From Flavobacteriales bacterium (GTDB lineage: Bacteria > Bacteroidota > Bacteroidia > Flavobacteriales_F > PHOS-HE28), in NCBI GenBank assembly GCA_016710965.1, contig JADJTW010000018.1, forward strand, positions 1 through 30,357: a stretch of 30,357 nt of DNA, read 5' to 3'. Under the pieces are notes generated by a model. The model did not search any database and was not told the origin of the DNA. It saw nothing but the letters and a program-made list of their open reading frames with translations. Made by a program: the position numbers and the translations under genes. Shown here piece by piece: positions 1 through 8,266 of the stretch (position 1 is its first letter; each line of letters begins with the position of its first letter).

Positions 1-452
1 TCCTGCGTGGTAAGCGTGGTGATGAAGGCGTGGAGCGGCAGCTTGAGCGAGAGCAACAGAGTGGTGGCCACGGCCACGATGAGCGCAAGCAGGATATATC
101 CCTCGAACACCAGCCCGCCCAGCAGGAAGGTGAGGATGGCCGAGAGCTCGGTGGTGATCCCGTAGCTGCCTGACTTCGCGGTGAGCGCGTACGTGGCGAT
201 CACCAGACCGACCAGGCCCACCAAAGCGCAGATGTACACCCACTCTCCATGGCGCTCGGCAAGGAATGCGCTGAGCAGACCGAAAAGCGCGATGATGGTG
301 TAGGTGCGCACACCGGCGAAGGGCTCCTCCTTCTCCACCACGCGCTTGGCATACTCACGCTCCAACCCGATGAGGAATCCGATGCCCAGCGCGATGAGGA
401 TCCGCACCAGCAACGACAATGGTGGGCTGCTCAGGGTCGTCAAATCGTCCAT
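1..452 (-). CDS. MgtC/SapB family membrane protein (N-terminal part, cut by window edge)
   Basis: The minus strand reads from an ATG at 450-452 to the window edge, giving 150 codons without a stop. The protein is strongly hydrophobic, with about four to five membrane segments. It carries the MgtC/SapB signature: a first helix followed by GFLIGLEREYAKR, then GVRTYTIIALFGLLSAFL. In this family the N-terminal membrane domain is often followed by a DUF4010 domain, which would lie beyond the edge. MgtC-type proteins are inner-membrane proteins linked to magnesium limitation and acid stress, but the substrate of the long DUF4010 form is not known. The start is the first ATG before the first hydrophobic helix. 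The family call is firm and the function is not. Confidence 0.82.
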   Translation of the reverse strand, partial: MDDLTTLSSPPLSLLVRILIALGIGFLIGLEREYAKRVVEKEEPFAGVRTYTIIALFGLLSAFLAERHGEWVYICALVGLVGLVIATYALTAKSGSYGITTELSAILTFLLGGLVFEGYILLALIVAVATTLLLSLKLPLHAFITTLTTQ

Positions 453-545
453 CGGCACCGGTGCTTCATGGCACCAAGGTCGGCATTCGGCTAGTGGCGC
501 CCATTGACCGAACGCATCGGGCAGAGCCTTCTGTTCACCGCAGGC

Positions 546-1952
546 TCAGTGTTTCACGAACCGTTGCGCGATACCCGGCCCCTGCCCTGTAGCATGCAAC
601 ACGTAAAGTCCAGCGGGCAGATCGCGCAGATCAAGGGACAACGCACTGGCGCCATTCACCGGCCACGCGCGCATCAGGCGGCCCTGCGGATCGCGCACTT
701 CGACCCGTGTGAGCGTAGCATCCGTTGGGAAGGTGATGTTCATGAAGCCAGACACCGGATTCGGATGCAGTAGAATGGCCCCATCCTCCCCTTCCGGCAC
801 TTGCGTGGTGCATGTCTCGAAGGCCCCGGCATCGAGCGTGGCGTGCTGGCAACGGAGCGTGCCGTTCGTGGGGTGAACGTACTCGTACCACGCCACCAAT
901 GGATAACCGGTGTTCGAAACGCCCGCCGGATAAGCAATGGCGTGCGCGGGCGATGACGCTGTGATGTGGTAGTCGTAGTTCGCTGCATCGGCGAAGCCTA
1001 CGGAAGCAATGTTGGTGGTGCGCAGGTTGGTGAGCGTATCGATGCTCGTGGGCCATGCGCTCATGAAGCTGCCGCCACCAGCAAGAATGTTCCCGTAAGC
1101 CTTGAAGAAGACATTGGCCGGGGCCTGGAGGAAGCTGCCGTTGGCCTTCTCGTTCACGAGGGTGTTCTCCACCACATACAGCTCCTGCGGACCGGGGTTG
1201 CTCAAGCCCTCCATGCCGAAACCGACCATGTTGCTGTTCTGGCTCATCAATCCTTGCTGGATGACATTGCCGATGAGGTACGCCTGTCCGCCGTTCGGCA
1301 GATCGATCTCCCGGCTGGCCTCGCCATCGGCCTCGTTCCCGATGCGGTTGTACTCGATCACGTTCACCCACGCGCGACTCTTCAGCTCGTGGCCGGTGAG
1401 GGCATGATGGCTGTAGTTGTAACGGAAGATGAGGGAGTCGATGTTGCCGATGTACAGGTTGTGCGAATAACCATCGCCGTAGCCGTGATGACCGAACTCG
1501 CTGTATTCGATGCGCACCGTGCTCGGGTGATATTCGCCGCAGAGGATGCCGTTCTCGTTGTGATGGAACCAGCAATGCCGCACGGTGAGGTTGTTCGCTT
1601 CCAGCCGTATGCCCGCTCCATTGTGGTCCGGCACCACGCATTCACTGAACTCGATCCACTCCACGGTGGTGTTGTCGCCCTGGATAACCCAGATGGCCTT
1701 GTCGCCCCAGCTGTTGCCGTTCGATTCAAGGTGCGCGAAGCCGCCAACACCGCGCAGCACGAGATCATCCGCCTGCCAGCGCGCCACATCGCTGGGGTAA
1801 ACACCCGCATCGATGTTCACGGTGTCGCCATCGTTCACCAGCGTGGAGACCTGGCTCGGCATGGTGTAGGTCTCTGCGGGTCCGACCTGCCACGTAGTAG
1901 CCTGCATGCCGATTGCCATCAGCATCGCCGCACAGGGAAGAAGGCGTTTCAC
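546..1952 (-). CDS. Secreted right-handed parallel beta-helix protein with T9SS sorting domain
   Basis: 468 aa starting at GTG (1950-1952). Residues 1-18 form a signal peptide (MKRLLPCAAMLMAIGMQA). Residues about 30-330 show short Asn/Gly-rich rungs (NGAGIRLEANNLTVRHCWFHH, HNLYIGNIDSLIFRYNYSHH) typical of right-handed parallel beta-helix proteins such as pectate lyase-like and PbH1-repeat enzymes. The last ~80 residues (ILLHPNPVSGFMNITF ... GLYVLHATGQ ... RFVKH) are a type A T9SS C-terminal domain, so the protein is expected on the surface or outside the cell. A polysaccharide ligand or lyase role is inferred from the fold only, and no catalytic residues can be assigned. The GTG start is supported by the signal peptide and by a -7-like box five bases upstream. 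Confidence 0.85.
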   Translation of the reverse strand: MKRLLPCAAMLMAIGMQATTWQVGPAETYTMPSQVSTLVNDGDTVNIDAGVYPSDVARWQADDLVLRGVGGFAHLESNGNSWGDKAIWVIQGDNTTVEWIEFSECVVPDHNGAGIRLEANNLTVRHCWFHHNENGILCGEYHPSTVRIEYSEFGHHGYGDGYSHNLYIGNIDSLIFRYNYSHHALTGHELKSRAWVNVIEYNRIGNEADGEASREIDLPNGGQAYLIGNVIQQGLMSQNSNMVGFGMEGLSNPGPQELYVVENTLVNEKANGSFLQAPANVFFKAYGNILAGGGSFMSAWPTSIDTLTNLRTTNIASVGFADAANYDYHITASSPAHAIAYPAGVSNTGYPLVAWYEYVHPTNGTLRCQHATLDAGAFETCTTQVPEGEDGAILLHPNPVSGFMNITFPTDATLTRVEVRDPQGRLMRAWPVNGASALSLDLRDLPAGLYVLHATGQGPGIAQRFVKH

Positions 1953-1957
1953 GCGCT

Positions 1958-1965
1958 CGAAAGTA
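1958..1965 (-). promoter_or_regulatory. -7-like box TACTTTCG before the beta-helix gene
   Basis: Read on the minus strand, TACTTTCG differs from the Bacteroidota -7 consensus TAnnTTTG at one position. It ends five bases before the GTG start at 1952. No clear TTTG -33 element is visible about 19-20 bases upstream. If it is used, transcription would start at or next to the start codon. Confidence 0.4.
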
Positions 1966-1970
1966 GAGCC

Positions 1971-2477
1971 TTACCCGGGCCTTCGCACCGCATAGATCCA
2001 CTCATCCTCGAACCGGCCCAGCTTGAAAAGTGTGCCGGATAACTTGGCTTCGAGTTGAAAGCCCGCCTTCTCCAATGCGCGTTGGCTGGCGATGTTGCTG
2101 CCGAAGGGTGTGGCATAAATGCGCACGATATCCGGGAATGTCGCAAAGCCGAGCACCATCATCTGCTTGATCGCCTCGGTAATGATACCCTTGCCACGAT
2201 GCTCCTTCGCGAGCCAGTAGCCCAATTCCAGGTTGCGCCGCCAGAGATCAGCCTTTGGGTGAAGGCCAATGGCGCCACAGCATTCCCCTCCGATGTCGAT
2301 GCAGCGGCGCATGGGCACTTCCTTCATCGCCTCGTTGAGGAACCATCGACCGCTTTCTTCAGTGTACGGCTGCGGGAATGCGTCTGTGAGGTTGGCCGCC
2401 ACGGTGGCATCGCTGGCATGCTTCACCAACGCAGGCAAGTCATCCATCCGGAACGGGCGCAGTTCGAACGCGACCAT
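1971..2477 (-). CDS. GNAT family N-acetyltransferase (RimJ/RimL type)
   Basis: 168 aa and full length for the family. It opens with the typical beta-strand LRPFRMDDLPALVKHA and contains ELGYWLAKEHRGKGIITEAI, the acetyl-CoA-binding motif A (R/Q-x-x-G-x-G/A region) of GNAT enzymes. This is followed by the late motif YATPFGSNIASQRALEKAGF seen in RimJ/RimL-like N-acetyltransferases. It should transfer an acetyl group from acetyl-CoA to an amine, either a protein N-terminus or a small molecule, in the cytoplasm. The substrate cannot be told from sequence. It lies 18 bases upstream of the beta-helix gene on the same strand. The ATG at 2475-2477 follows a TAACTTG box by five bases. Confidence 0.88.
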   Translation of the reverse strand: MVAFELRPFRMDDLPALVKHASDATVAANLTDAFPQPYTEESGRWFLNEAMKEVPMRRCIDIGGECCGAIGLHPKADLWRRNLELGYWLAKEHRGKGIITEAIKQMMVLGFATFPDIVRIYATPFGSNIASQRALEKAGFQLEAKLSGTLFKLGRFEDEWIYAVRRPG

Positions 2478-2482
2478 GCGGG

Positions 2483-2489
2483 CAAGTTA
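2483..2489 (-). promoter_or_regulatory. -7-like box TAACTTG before the GNAT gene
   Basis: On the minus strand TAACTTG sits five bases before the ATG at 2477. It resembles TAnnTTTG with one T missing. Its position matches the boxes before the genes starting at 1952, 7737 and 8911, which is the main reason for listing it. Confidence 0.3.
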
Positions 2490-2551
2490 GAATCCGTCAG
2501 GAAGCAGTCGGCGCAGCGACCTTTGCGCAGCCCACCTAGCTCCATAAGGAT

Positions 2552-3442
2552 ATGGTGGCGCATCCGATGACCAAGCGTAGTGTTGAGGCCGTGCTGCCTC
2601 CTCCCGCCCCGCACATGGTGGGCGACGGGTTCCGAGTGAGCAATTTCTTCCCGGGTGGTTACAGCATGGCACCGGACCGGCTCAGTCCTTTCATCATGCT
2701 GGACTACAACACGCCGGTGGACTTTTCCCCGCGTGAACATCCGCGTGGAGTAGGCGTACATCCGCACCGCGGTTTCGAGACGGTCACCTTCGCGTTCAAA
2801 GGCAAGGTGGCGCATCACGATAGCGCCGGGCACAGCGGCGTGATCGGCGAAGGCGACGTGCAGTGGATGACCGCCGGAAGCGGCGTGCTCCACAAGGAGT
2901 ACCACGAGCAGGAGTTCTCGCGCAAGGGCGGCATCTTCCACATGGCGCAGTTGTGGGTGAACCTGCCCGCGAAGCACAAGATGGAAGCGCCGCGCTACCA
3001 AGGCATCACGCGCGATGCGATGGCCCATGTGCAATTGCCCGATGGCCAGAGCGAGGTTCACGTTGTGGCCGGTGAGCTCTTCGGTGCGAAGGGCCCTGCA
3101 CAGACCTGGAGCCCGGTGATCGCGGCCGTGGTGCGCATCGGTGCCGGTGGCGAAGCGGCCTTCAACCTGCCAGCGAACTTCAACAGCACCGTGCTGGTAG
3201 TGGAAGGCGCTGCGAACATCAACGGAAGTGATGCGCCTACCGACACTCTGGTGGTCCTGCGCAACGATGGCGAAGAAGTGCATGCCACCAGCGCGAACGG
3301 TGCCATGCTACTTGTGCTAAGCGGCGAACCATTGAACGAACCGGTCGCGGCTTACGGTCCCTTCGTGATGAACACCCAGGAAGAGCTACGGCAAGCCTTC
3401 AAGGATGTGGCCGCCGGGAAATTCGGCGTGCTGGAGGAGTAG
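2552..3442 (+). CDS. Pirin family protein
   Basis: 296 aa, the usual pirin length, with the bicupin fold pattern. The N-terminal cupin holds the metal-site motifs: H70 and H72 in GVHPHRGFETVTF, and H114 and E116 in TAGSGVLHKEYHEQ. These match the four iron ligands (two His, then His and Glu) of characterised pirins. AQLWVNLPAKHKM is the conserved strand after the metal site. The second cupin (residues ~165-285) lacks ligands, as is normal. Bacterial pirins include quercetin 2,3-dioxygenases and redox-linked regulators, and the actual substrate is unknown. ATG 2552 is preceded by AAGGAT. ATG 2567 is a possible later start. It converges with the dehydrogenase-like gene, and the two stop codons touch (3440-3442 and 3443-3445). 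Confidence 0.92.
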   Translation: MVAHPMTKRSVEAVLPPPAPHMVGDGFRVSNFFPGGYSMAPDRLSPFIMLDYNTPVDFSPREHPRGVGVHPHRGFETVTFAFKGKVAHHDSAGHSGVIGEGDVQWMTAGSGVLHKEYHEQEFSRKGGIFHMAQLWVNLPAKHKMEAPRYQGITRDAMAHVQLPDGQSEVHVVAGELFGAKGPAQTWSPVIAAVVRIGAGGEAAFNLPANFNSTVLVVEGAANINGSDAPTDTLVVLRNDGEEVHATSANGAMLLVLSGEPLNEPVAAYGPFVMNTQEELRQAFKDVAAGKFGVLEE

Positions 3443-4786
3443 CTAGCGCTTCATGAACCGCACAGCGCGTGCATCGCTCGTTCGAGCGGTGTACGCGCCT
3501 GCGGGCAGCGCTTCCACATCGAGCACGAAGCGGTCGCCCATCCGCACGATCGGGCAAGGCACACCCCTTCCTTGGGTATCGAAGAGTTGCACTGATGTCG
3601 ATCCGCCGGGTACGTCGATGAAGAGCTTGTCGCTCGCCGGGTTCGGCCAGGCCCGTGATGCATTCGCGTCGAAGGGCACAGCATTCACCGATGTTCCAAG
3701 ATCGGGATGCACCCAGCGGATCCGCGGGTCCATGCGGTCGTTGGTGATGAGGTAGAAGCTGCCGTCGGGGCGGATCGCGATGTCGCGGTTGCGCCACATC
3801 ACATCGAAGGCACCGCCTTGCAAGTATTCCTCAGTGAGGACGGTATCGAGCTCATCATTGAACCCGAACAGCATGAGCCCCTTGTGCCAGAGGATGCCCA
3901 CAATGAGCTTGTCCTGCATCTCGGGGATCGCATCGCTGGTGTAGAATTCGCAGCCCGATGGCGGATGCGTGAAGGTGGAGATCGGGCGCGTGTAGGTGTA
4001 CGTAAGCGAGTTGCAGGTGTCGGGGAACAGCATGCAGGCAGTGCCATCGTAGTACGGATAGCCGTGGTCCTCGTTGCTCTGGAGCAAATTGATCTCGTTG
4101 CCCTCGAACATCTGGCCATGTTCCGTATTGACAACGGCGCCGTTGGGCAGCATGGCTAAGCCTTGGGGATTGCGATGGCCCCAGGTCCATGTGCGATCAG
4201 GGCGCGGATTATCGGGCGGCACAGAACCGTCCGTGGCGAAACGGAGTGTCTTTCCCACCGGTGAGAACAAGGTGTCGGGGCCATTGAGGTAATAATCGGC
4301 CGTGGTAACCAGCACATGGCCCGTGGTATCGAAGAGCACACGCCCGCCCGCATGCTCGCCGGCGTGGTAGTACGTGAAGAGCACTTCTTCATCCACGATC
4401 GTATCGTTCACCGTATCGTAGGTGAACCGCGAGACTTCGCATTGCAGATTCCCGCCGTAATAATCAGCGGTATCGAACACCGCCATGATGATGGGCGTGT
4501 TCGGGAAATCGGGATGCAACGCCATGCCCAGGCCATTGCCGTAGCCGCGATCGATAAGCGTGTCGATCACATCGGTCACCGGATCCCAGCGCGTGATCAG
4601 CGGACCATCCGTCATCCACAGCCGGTCGTCCGGTCCCCAGAGGATCTCCCAGGGGATGTTCACGCGCGAGCTGTCCACCACCTCATCGATGAGCAGCGTG
4701 GTGTTGCCTAGCTGGTAGGTGAGCTGGGCATTTGCTGCCAGGCTGAATGCGAGCACAAGCGCGATCGAAACGTACCGGTTCTGCAT
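3443..4786 (-). CDS. Secreted PQQ-type glucose/sorbosone dehydrogenase-like protein with T9SS sorting domain
   Basis: 447 aa with a signal peptide (MQNRYVSIALVLAFSLAANA, cleavage before QLTY). The body (~30-360) is a six-bladed propeller of the glucose/sorbosone dehydrogenase (GSDH) family. The conserved stretches are WEILWGPDDRLWMTDG, GGRVLFDTTGHVLVTTAD and TWTWGHRNPQGLAMLPNG, then NTEHGQMFEGNEINLL. The last ~80 residues (ASRAWPNPASDKLFIDV ... LPAGAYTARTSD ... RFMKR) are a T9SS C-terminal domain, so it is exported to the surface. Family members oxidise sugars with pyrroloquinoline quinone, but many Bacteroidota homologues are uncharacterised and cofactor use is inferred. The start is the ATG before the signal peptide. 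It lies 49 bases downstream of the TonB receptor stop on the same strand. Confidence 0.87.
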   Translation of the reverse strand: MQNRYVSIALVLAFSLAANAQLTYQLGNTTLLIDEVVDSSRVNIPWEILWGPDDRLWMTDGPLITRWDPVTDVIDTLIDRGYGNGLGMALHPDFPNTPIIMAVFDTADYYGGNLQCEVSRFTYDTVNDTIVDEEVLFTYYHAGEHAGGRVLFDTTGHVLVTTADYYLNGPDTLFSPVGKTLRFATDGSVPPDNPRPDRTWTWGHRNPQGLAMLPNGAVVNTEHGQMFEGNEINLLQSNEDHGYPYYDGTACMLFPDTCNSLTYTYTRPISTFTHPPSGCEFYTSDAIPEMQDKLIVGILWHKGLMLFGFNDELDTVLTEEYLQGGAFDVMWRNRDIAIRPDGSFYLITNDRMDPRIRWVHPDLGTSVNAVPFDANASRAWPNPASDKLFIDVPGGSTSVQLFDTQGRGVPCPIVRMGDRFVLDVEALPAGAYTARTSDARAVRFMKR

Positions 4787-4835
4787 GTTTCGGAGGTTGC
4801 CGGAATGACGTACTTCGGGATGTCGGCGTCGCCTG

Positions 4836-7373
4836 TCAAAACCACGCGATCAACTTCAGATTGAACCTGCGCGGCGTGAGGTAATCGGGGATGGAGTACT
4901 GGCGGCCGCTCACATCGGTGACCCAGGTATGGTCGATGGTATTGTTGATGTTCAGCAGATTGAAGACCTCGGCGGTAAGCCAGAGGTTATCGATGTGCCT
5001 GCGCCAGCCGCGATGGCTTTGCCCTTCGGCGCCGAGGAACTGCTTGCTGAATCCTATGTCCACGCGACGGTAGATCTCCGTGCGCAGCGTATCGGGATAG
5101 CGCGAGAAGTTGGGCGGACCGAAGGGCAGGCCGGTGCCGAAGACGATGTTCACATGCACCTTGAAGGTGGGCCAGCGCGGCATTTCATCCTGGAAGAACA
5201 TGGCCACGTTCACGCGCTGGTCGGTGGGGCGTGGTATAAGCTTGGGTTCCACACGGCTGCTGTCCACGGCCACCTGGTCGGCGGTGTATCCTGGGTAGAT
5301 CGTATCACCGGCGGCGTTGTAACGCCAGTAGTAGAAATCGTCCTTCAGGTCCTCCTGCGCGGTCATCACGCTGATCCCCATCCAGCTATCGATGCCCTCG
5401 ATGAACTGGCCGCTGAGCTTGGTGTCGATTCCCGTGGCGAAGCCTTTGGCGTTGTTGGTGCCGTAGTAGCGGATGCGGATGTTGTCGACCTCGTAGGGAA
5501 TGAGGTCGTCCATGGCCTTGTAGTAGGCCTCGGCGGTGAACTTGAAGGGCCGCTGCCAGATCTCGAACATGCGGTCCATGCCCATGAGCACATGGATGCT
5601 GCGCTGCGCGCGGATATCGGGGTTCAAGGTGCCATCGAACTTGCGCACTTCGCGGTAGAACGGCGGCTGGTAGTAGAGGCCGCCCGCGAGCCAGAAGCTG
5701 TAATCGCGGTCCACGATGGAATCTAACGTGATGGCCTTCTTCCAGCCCGGGTGGTAGGTGAGCCGCGCGCGCGGACTGGCCACCGTCTGCCCGTTGTATG
5801 TCCAGTGCTGCGCGCGCGCACCGGCGATCAGCGTCCACCAGCGATCGCCGCCCTGGTCCCATCGCCAGGTATTCTGCAGGTATGCGCTCGCGCGTATGCT
5901 CTCCATGCTCAATCGGCTCTTCAGCGCGTATCCCAGCTCGAGGTCTTCGCCTGTGCTCAGTGGAATGCTGTAATCCGCGCTGTCCACCATGCTCCATTCG
6001 TTGATGCGATCGGTGATGGATTCCCGGCGCGCATCGACGCCCCATTGCAAGTAGCGATCGTTGGGCAGTTGCAGGTAGCCCTTGTGCGCCACGGTGAGCA
6101 CCGTCGCTTCCAATGTGTTGCGCGCATGATCGAGGAAGGTGCCCACGCCCAGGTCGCGCACCACCTCGCCGAATTCAGAGCTGCCGGGATCGCGTTCCAA
6201 TTCGCCCAACAGGTATTGGCCCTGTATCGTAAAGGACTCGTCCTCGTAGGTGCGATAGCCGCTGGCTTGGAACTTCAGCAGCAGGTCGCGCGTGGCCTGC
6301 ACGTTCAGGCTCAAGGCGCCGAAGTACGTTTCGAAAGCGGTCCGTTCCTGCCCATCGAAGTACACGGTGAAACGCAAGGCCTGGTTGAACGGGCCGAATT
6401 CCGTTTCGCGGTTCTGCGGCACCACGCTGTAGCGGTTGCGCGAATAGAGGCCGAGGAAACCGAGCTCCACATTGTCCTTCAGGTCGTAGGTCCAGTAGCT
6501 CTGCAGATCGGTGTACACCGGCCGGTATTCGCCGCGTGTATCAAGTCCGCTCAGCACCAGCTGGTTGGTGCGGTAGCGGAACCCGGTGATCTGCCGCAGC
6601 CGCTTGTGCAGCATGGTGTTCTCCAGGTGGAAGGCACCGCCGAGCAAGCTGGCCATGGCGCTTCCGGCGAATGCCTTCGGCCGTTTGTAATGGATATCCA
6701 GCACGCTGCTCATCTTGTCGCCGTATCGCGCCTCGAAGCCGCCAGCGCTGAATTGCAGACGGTCGATCATGTCGGGGTTCGGGAAGCTCAAACCCTCTTG
6801 CTGTCCTGCACGCACAAGAAAGGGCCGGTACACTTCGATGTCGTTCACGTACACCAGGTTCTCGTCGAAGTTGCCGCCGCGCACACTGTAGCCACTGCTC
6901 AGCTCATTGCGCATCACCACGCCGATCTGCCCGCTCAGCAGGCTCTCCACACCGCCTTGGGGCGATGGATTGAAGCGCGCCAGTCGCGGATCGATGCGCT
7001 CGATGCCGCTCTCGCGTTGCGCCCTGGTGCCTTGCACATCAATGACGCCGAGCGTGATGAAGCGCAGCGATGCATCGAGCCGCCGCTCCTCACCAGCGTT
7101 CAACAGCACTTCCTCCTCATAGGCACGCATGCCGCTGTAGCTGATCCGCACGCGAACGCTCTGGCCTGCCGGCACCGCTAGCCGGTAAGTGCCCTGCGCA
7201 TCGCACACCGTGCCTTGCTGCGTGCCCACGATGCTGACGTTCGCCGCTGGGAGCGTGCCTCCGGTCTCGTCGCGAACGGTACCGAAGAGGAAGGCGGTCG
7301 CCTGTGCCTCGGCCAGGGCGGGGAGCAAGGCGGCGCACAACGCGAATAGTAAGTGAGCGGGCGACCGGCGCAT
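4836..7373 (-). CDS. TonB-dependent outer-membrane receptor with N-terminal carboxypeptidase-regulatory-like domain
   Basis: 845 aa from ATG 7371-7373. A signal peptide (residues 1-24, MRRSPAHLLFALCAALLPAL then AEAQ) is followed by a CarboxypepD_reg-like domain (~27-105, FLFGTVRDETGGTLPAANVSI). Next comes a plug domain (~125-230, ESLLSGQIGVVMRNELSSGY, VRGGNFDENLVYVNDIEVY). The rest is a 22-strand-type beta-barrel ending in an aromatic (RRFNLKLIAWF). It should import a ligand across the outer membrane using TonB energy. The ligand is unknown, and no SusD partner is next to it, which argues against a SusC-type glycan system. The reading frame is open upstream to 7580, but that part lacks a signal peptide and overlaps another gene, so the downstream ATG was chosen. 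Confidence 0.92.
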   Translation of the reverse strand: MRRSPAHLLFALCAALLPALAEAQATAFLFGTVRDETGGTLPAANVSIVGTQQGTVCDAQGTYRLAVPAGQSVRVRISYSGMRAYEEEVLLNAGEERRLDASLRFITLGVIDVQGTRAQRESGIERIDPRLARFNPSPQGGVESLLSGQIGVVMRNELSSGYSVRGGNFDENLVYVNDIEVYRPFLVRAGQQEGLSFPNPDMIDRLQFSAGGFEARYGDKMSSVLDIHYKRPKAFAGSAMASLLGGAFHLENTMLHKRLRQITGFRYRTNQLVLSGLDTRGEYRPVYTDLQSYWTYDLKDNVELGFLGLYSRNRYSVVPQNRETEFGPFNQALRFTVYFDGQERTAFETYFGALSLNVQATRDLLLKFQASGYRTYEDESFTIQGQYLLGELERDPGSSEFGEVVRDLGVGTFLDHARNTLEATVLTVAHKGYLQLPNDRYLQWGVDARRESITDRINEWSMVDSADYSIPLSTGEDLELGYALKSRLSMESIRASAYLQNTWRWDQGGDRWWTLIAGARAQHWTYNGQTVASPRARLTYHPGWKKAITLDSIVDRDYSFWLAGGLYYQPPFYREVRKFDGTLNPDIRAQRSIHVLMGMDRMFEIWQRPFKFTAEAYYKAMDDLIPYEVDNIRIRYYGTNNAKGFATGIDTKLSGQFIEGIDSWMGISVMTAQEDLKDDFYYWRYNAAGDTIYPGYTADQVAVDSSRVEPKLIPRPTDQRVNVAMFFQDEMPRWPTFKVHVNIVFGTGLPFGPPNFSRYPDTLRTEIYRRVDIGFSKQFLGAEGQSHRGWRRHIDNLWLTAEVFNLLNINNTIDHTWVTDVSGRQYSIPDYLTPRRFNLKLIAWF

Positions 7374-7408
7374 GCAGATGTCTTCATCCCGCGGCGGCGG
7401 GAAGGCGG

Positions 7409-7416
7409 CAAAGTAA
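7409..7416 (-). promoter_or_regulatory. -7-like box TTACTTTG before the TonB receptor gene
   Basis: Minus-strand TTACTTTG matches TAnnTTTG at all but the second base and lies 35 bases before the ATG at 7373. That implies a 5' leader of about 28 bases. No convincing -33 element is visible. Confidence 0.35.
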
Positions 7417-7452
7417 CGGAGGCAGGTGGGCCGTGGTATGCGTGCGGCAACC

Positions 7453-7737
7453 TCAAGCCAGCGAAGCGCGCACATTCTCCAGCAAGCGGTCCGGCCCACC
7501 GAAATGCTCCAGCAGCCTGATGCCCTTCGCCTTGCAGTAGTGGCGCAGTTGCTCGCGAGGTGCATCCTCGACACCACCACCCAGCACCAACAGGGCCACA
7601 GGGCTTTGTTCCAGCCGACGCCTCAAGTCATCCTCCGCCATGAAGCCCTCCGTCTTGTAACCTGCACTGCGCATCTGCAGGTCCACGAGTGCCATGATGC
7701 TCACGTTGCGTCCGAAGAAGAGTATGGTACCAGGCAC
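7453..7737 (-). CDS. Small receiver-like protein of unknown function
   Basis: 94 aa from GTG 7735-7737. The predicted order of a short beta strand (TILFFG), helix, strand, helix and strand (VALLVLGGGVE) recalls a CheY-like receiver fold. The phosphate-accepting Asp expected at the end of the third strand is absent, with Gly-Gly-Gly in its place, and the usual acidic pair near the N-terminus is missing. It therefore cannot be called a response regulator. The C-terminus ends in an amphipathic helix (GGPDRLLENVRASLA). It lies between osmC (27 bases upstream) and the TonB receptor (79 bases downstream) on the same strand. The GTG start is supported by a TACCTTCG box four bases upstream. No family name can be given. 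Confidence 0.68.
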   Translation of the reverse strand: MPGTILFFGRNVSIMALVDLQMRSAGYKTEGFMAEDDLRRRLEQSPVALLVLGGGVEDAPREQLRHYCKAKGIRLLEHFGGPDRLLENVRASLA

Positions 7738-7741
7738 GCCC

Positions 7742-7749
7742 CGAAGGTA
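7742..7749 (-). promoter_or_regulatory. -7-like box TACCTTCG before the receiver-like gene
   Basis: Minus-strand TACCTTCG has one mismatch to TAnnTTTG and ends four bases before the GTG start at 7737. It occupies the 27-base gap after the osmC stop. The position would give a leaderless transcript. A -33 element is not evident. Confidence 0.4.
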
Positions 7750-7764
7750 GTCGCGGTTGGCGCT

Positions 7765-8205
7765 CTAGAGCAGTGTCGCGCTCAGGGTGATGGGCACGCT
7801 CTTCAGCAACTGGCTGATGGGGCAATTGGCCTTGGCGTTATCCGCGCACTCCTGGAACTGCGCCGCGCTGATGCCCGGCACCCGGCCCTTCAGGTCCAGA
7901 TGGATGCCGACGACGCCATTGCCGTCGCCCACCTTGTCCATCTTCACACTGGCAGTGCATTCGAGATCGTCGGCCGTGAATCCTGCGGCATTCAGCACGA
8001 AGCTCAACTTCATCGTGAAGCAACTGGCGTGCGCTGCAGCAACTAGTTCTTCGGGATTCGTTCCGGCTTTGCCATCCTCGCTCACGAACCGGGTGTGGAA
8101 CGAGTGCGGGGTGTCCTTCAATACGCCGCTGGTGGTGGTCACTGTTCCGGATCCTTCCTTGCCGGTTCCCTTCCAGTTGGCGGTGGCTTTGCGTGTGATA
8201 GGCAT
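7765..8205 (-). CDS. osmC: OsmC family peroxiredoxin
   Basis: 146 aa, nearly collinear with Escherichia coli OsmC (about 143 aa). Diagnostic blocks are GSGTVTTTSGVLKDTPHSF, GTNPEELVAAAHASCFTMKL with the first active-site cysteine, and KANCPISQLLKSVPITLSA with the second. OsmC proteins are cytoplasmic thiol peroxidases that reduce organic hydroperoxides, and both catalytic cysteines are present. The SGVL/GTNPEEL pattern favours OsmC over the related Ohr subfamily. It sits 61 bases downstream of the F420/NADP-type oxidoreductase gene on the same strand, which suggests a small redox or stress cluster, although co-transcription is not shown. The start is the ATG directly before PITRKATANWKG, matching the family N-terminus. 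Confidence 0.93.
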   Translation of the reverse strand: MPITRKATANWKGTGKEGSGTVTTTSGVLKDTPHSFHTRFVSEDGKAGTNPEELVAAAHASCFTMKLSFVLNAAGFTADDLECTASVKMDKVGDGNGVVGIHLDLKGRVPGISAAQFQECADNAKANCPISQLLKSVPITLSATLL

Positions 8206-8266
8206 GTTGAAGAAAAGTTGATCGATGTAAAAGGAAAGATGAAAGCTGAAGGCTGAAAGCGAAGTC

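Noticed and set aside
966..2042. 358-codon plus-strand open frame opposite the beta-helix gene
   Set aside because: Antisense shadow; the minus-strand protein has a signal peptide and a sorting domain.
3440..3445. Shared regulatory overlap of the pirin and dehydrogenase genes
   Set aside because: The stop codons merely touch tail to tail; nothing suggests a function beyond compact packing.
5751..7181. 476-codon plus-strand open frame opposite the TonB receptor
   Set aside because: It is antisense to a well-supported receptor, has no recognisable domain, and is His/Ala/Val-rich as expected for a GC-rich shadow frame.
7374..7580. N-terminal extension of the TonB receptor
   Set aside because: It overlaps the receiver-like gene, has no signal-peptide character, and the ATG at 7373 begins a good signal peptide.
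8238..8262. Short AAAGCTGAAGGCTGAAAGC-type repetition before osmC
   Set aside because: Too short and imperfect to call a repeat element or operator from one copy.
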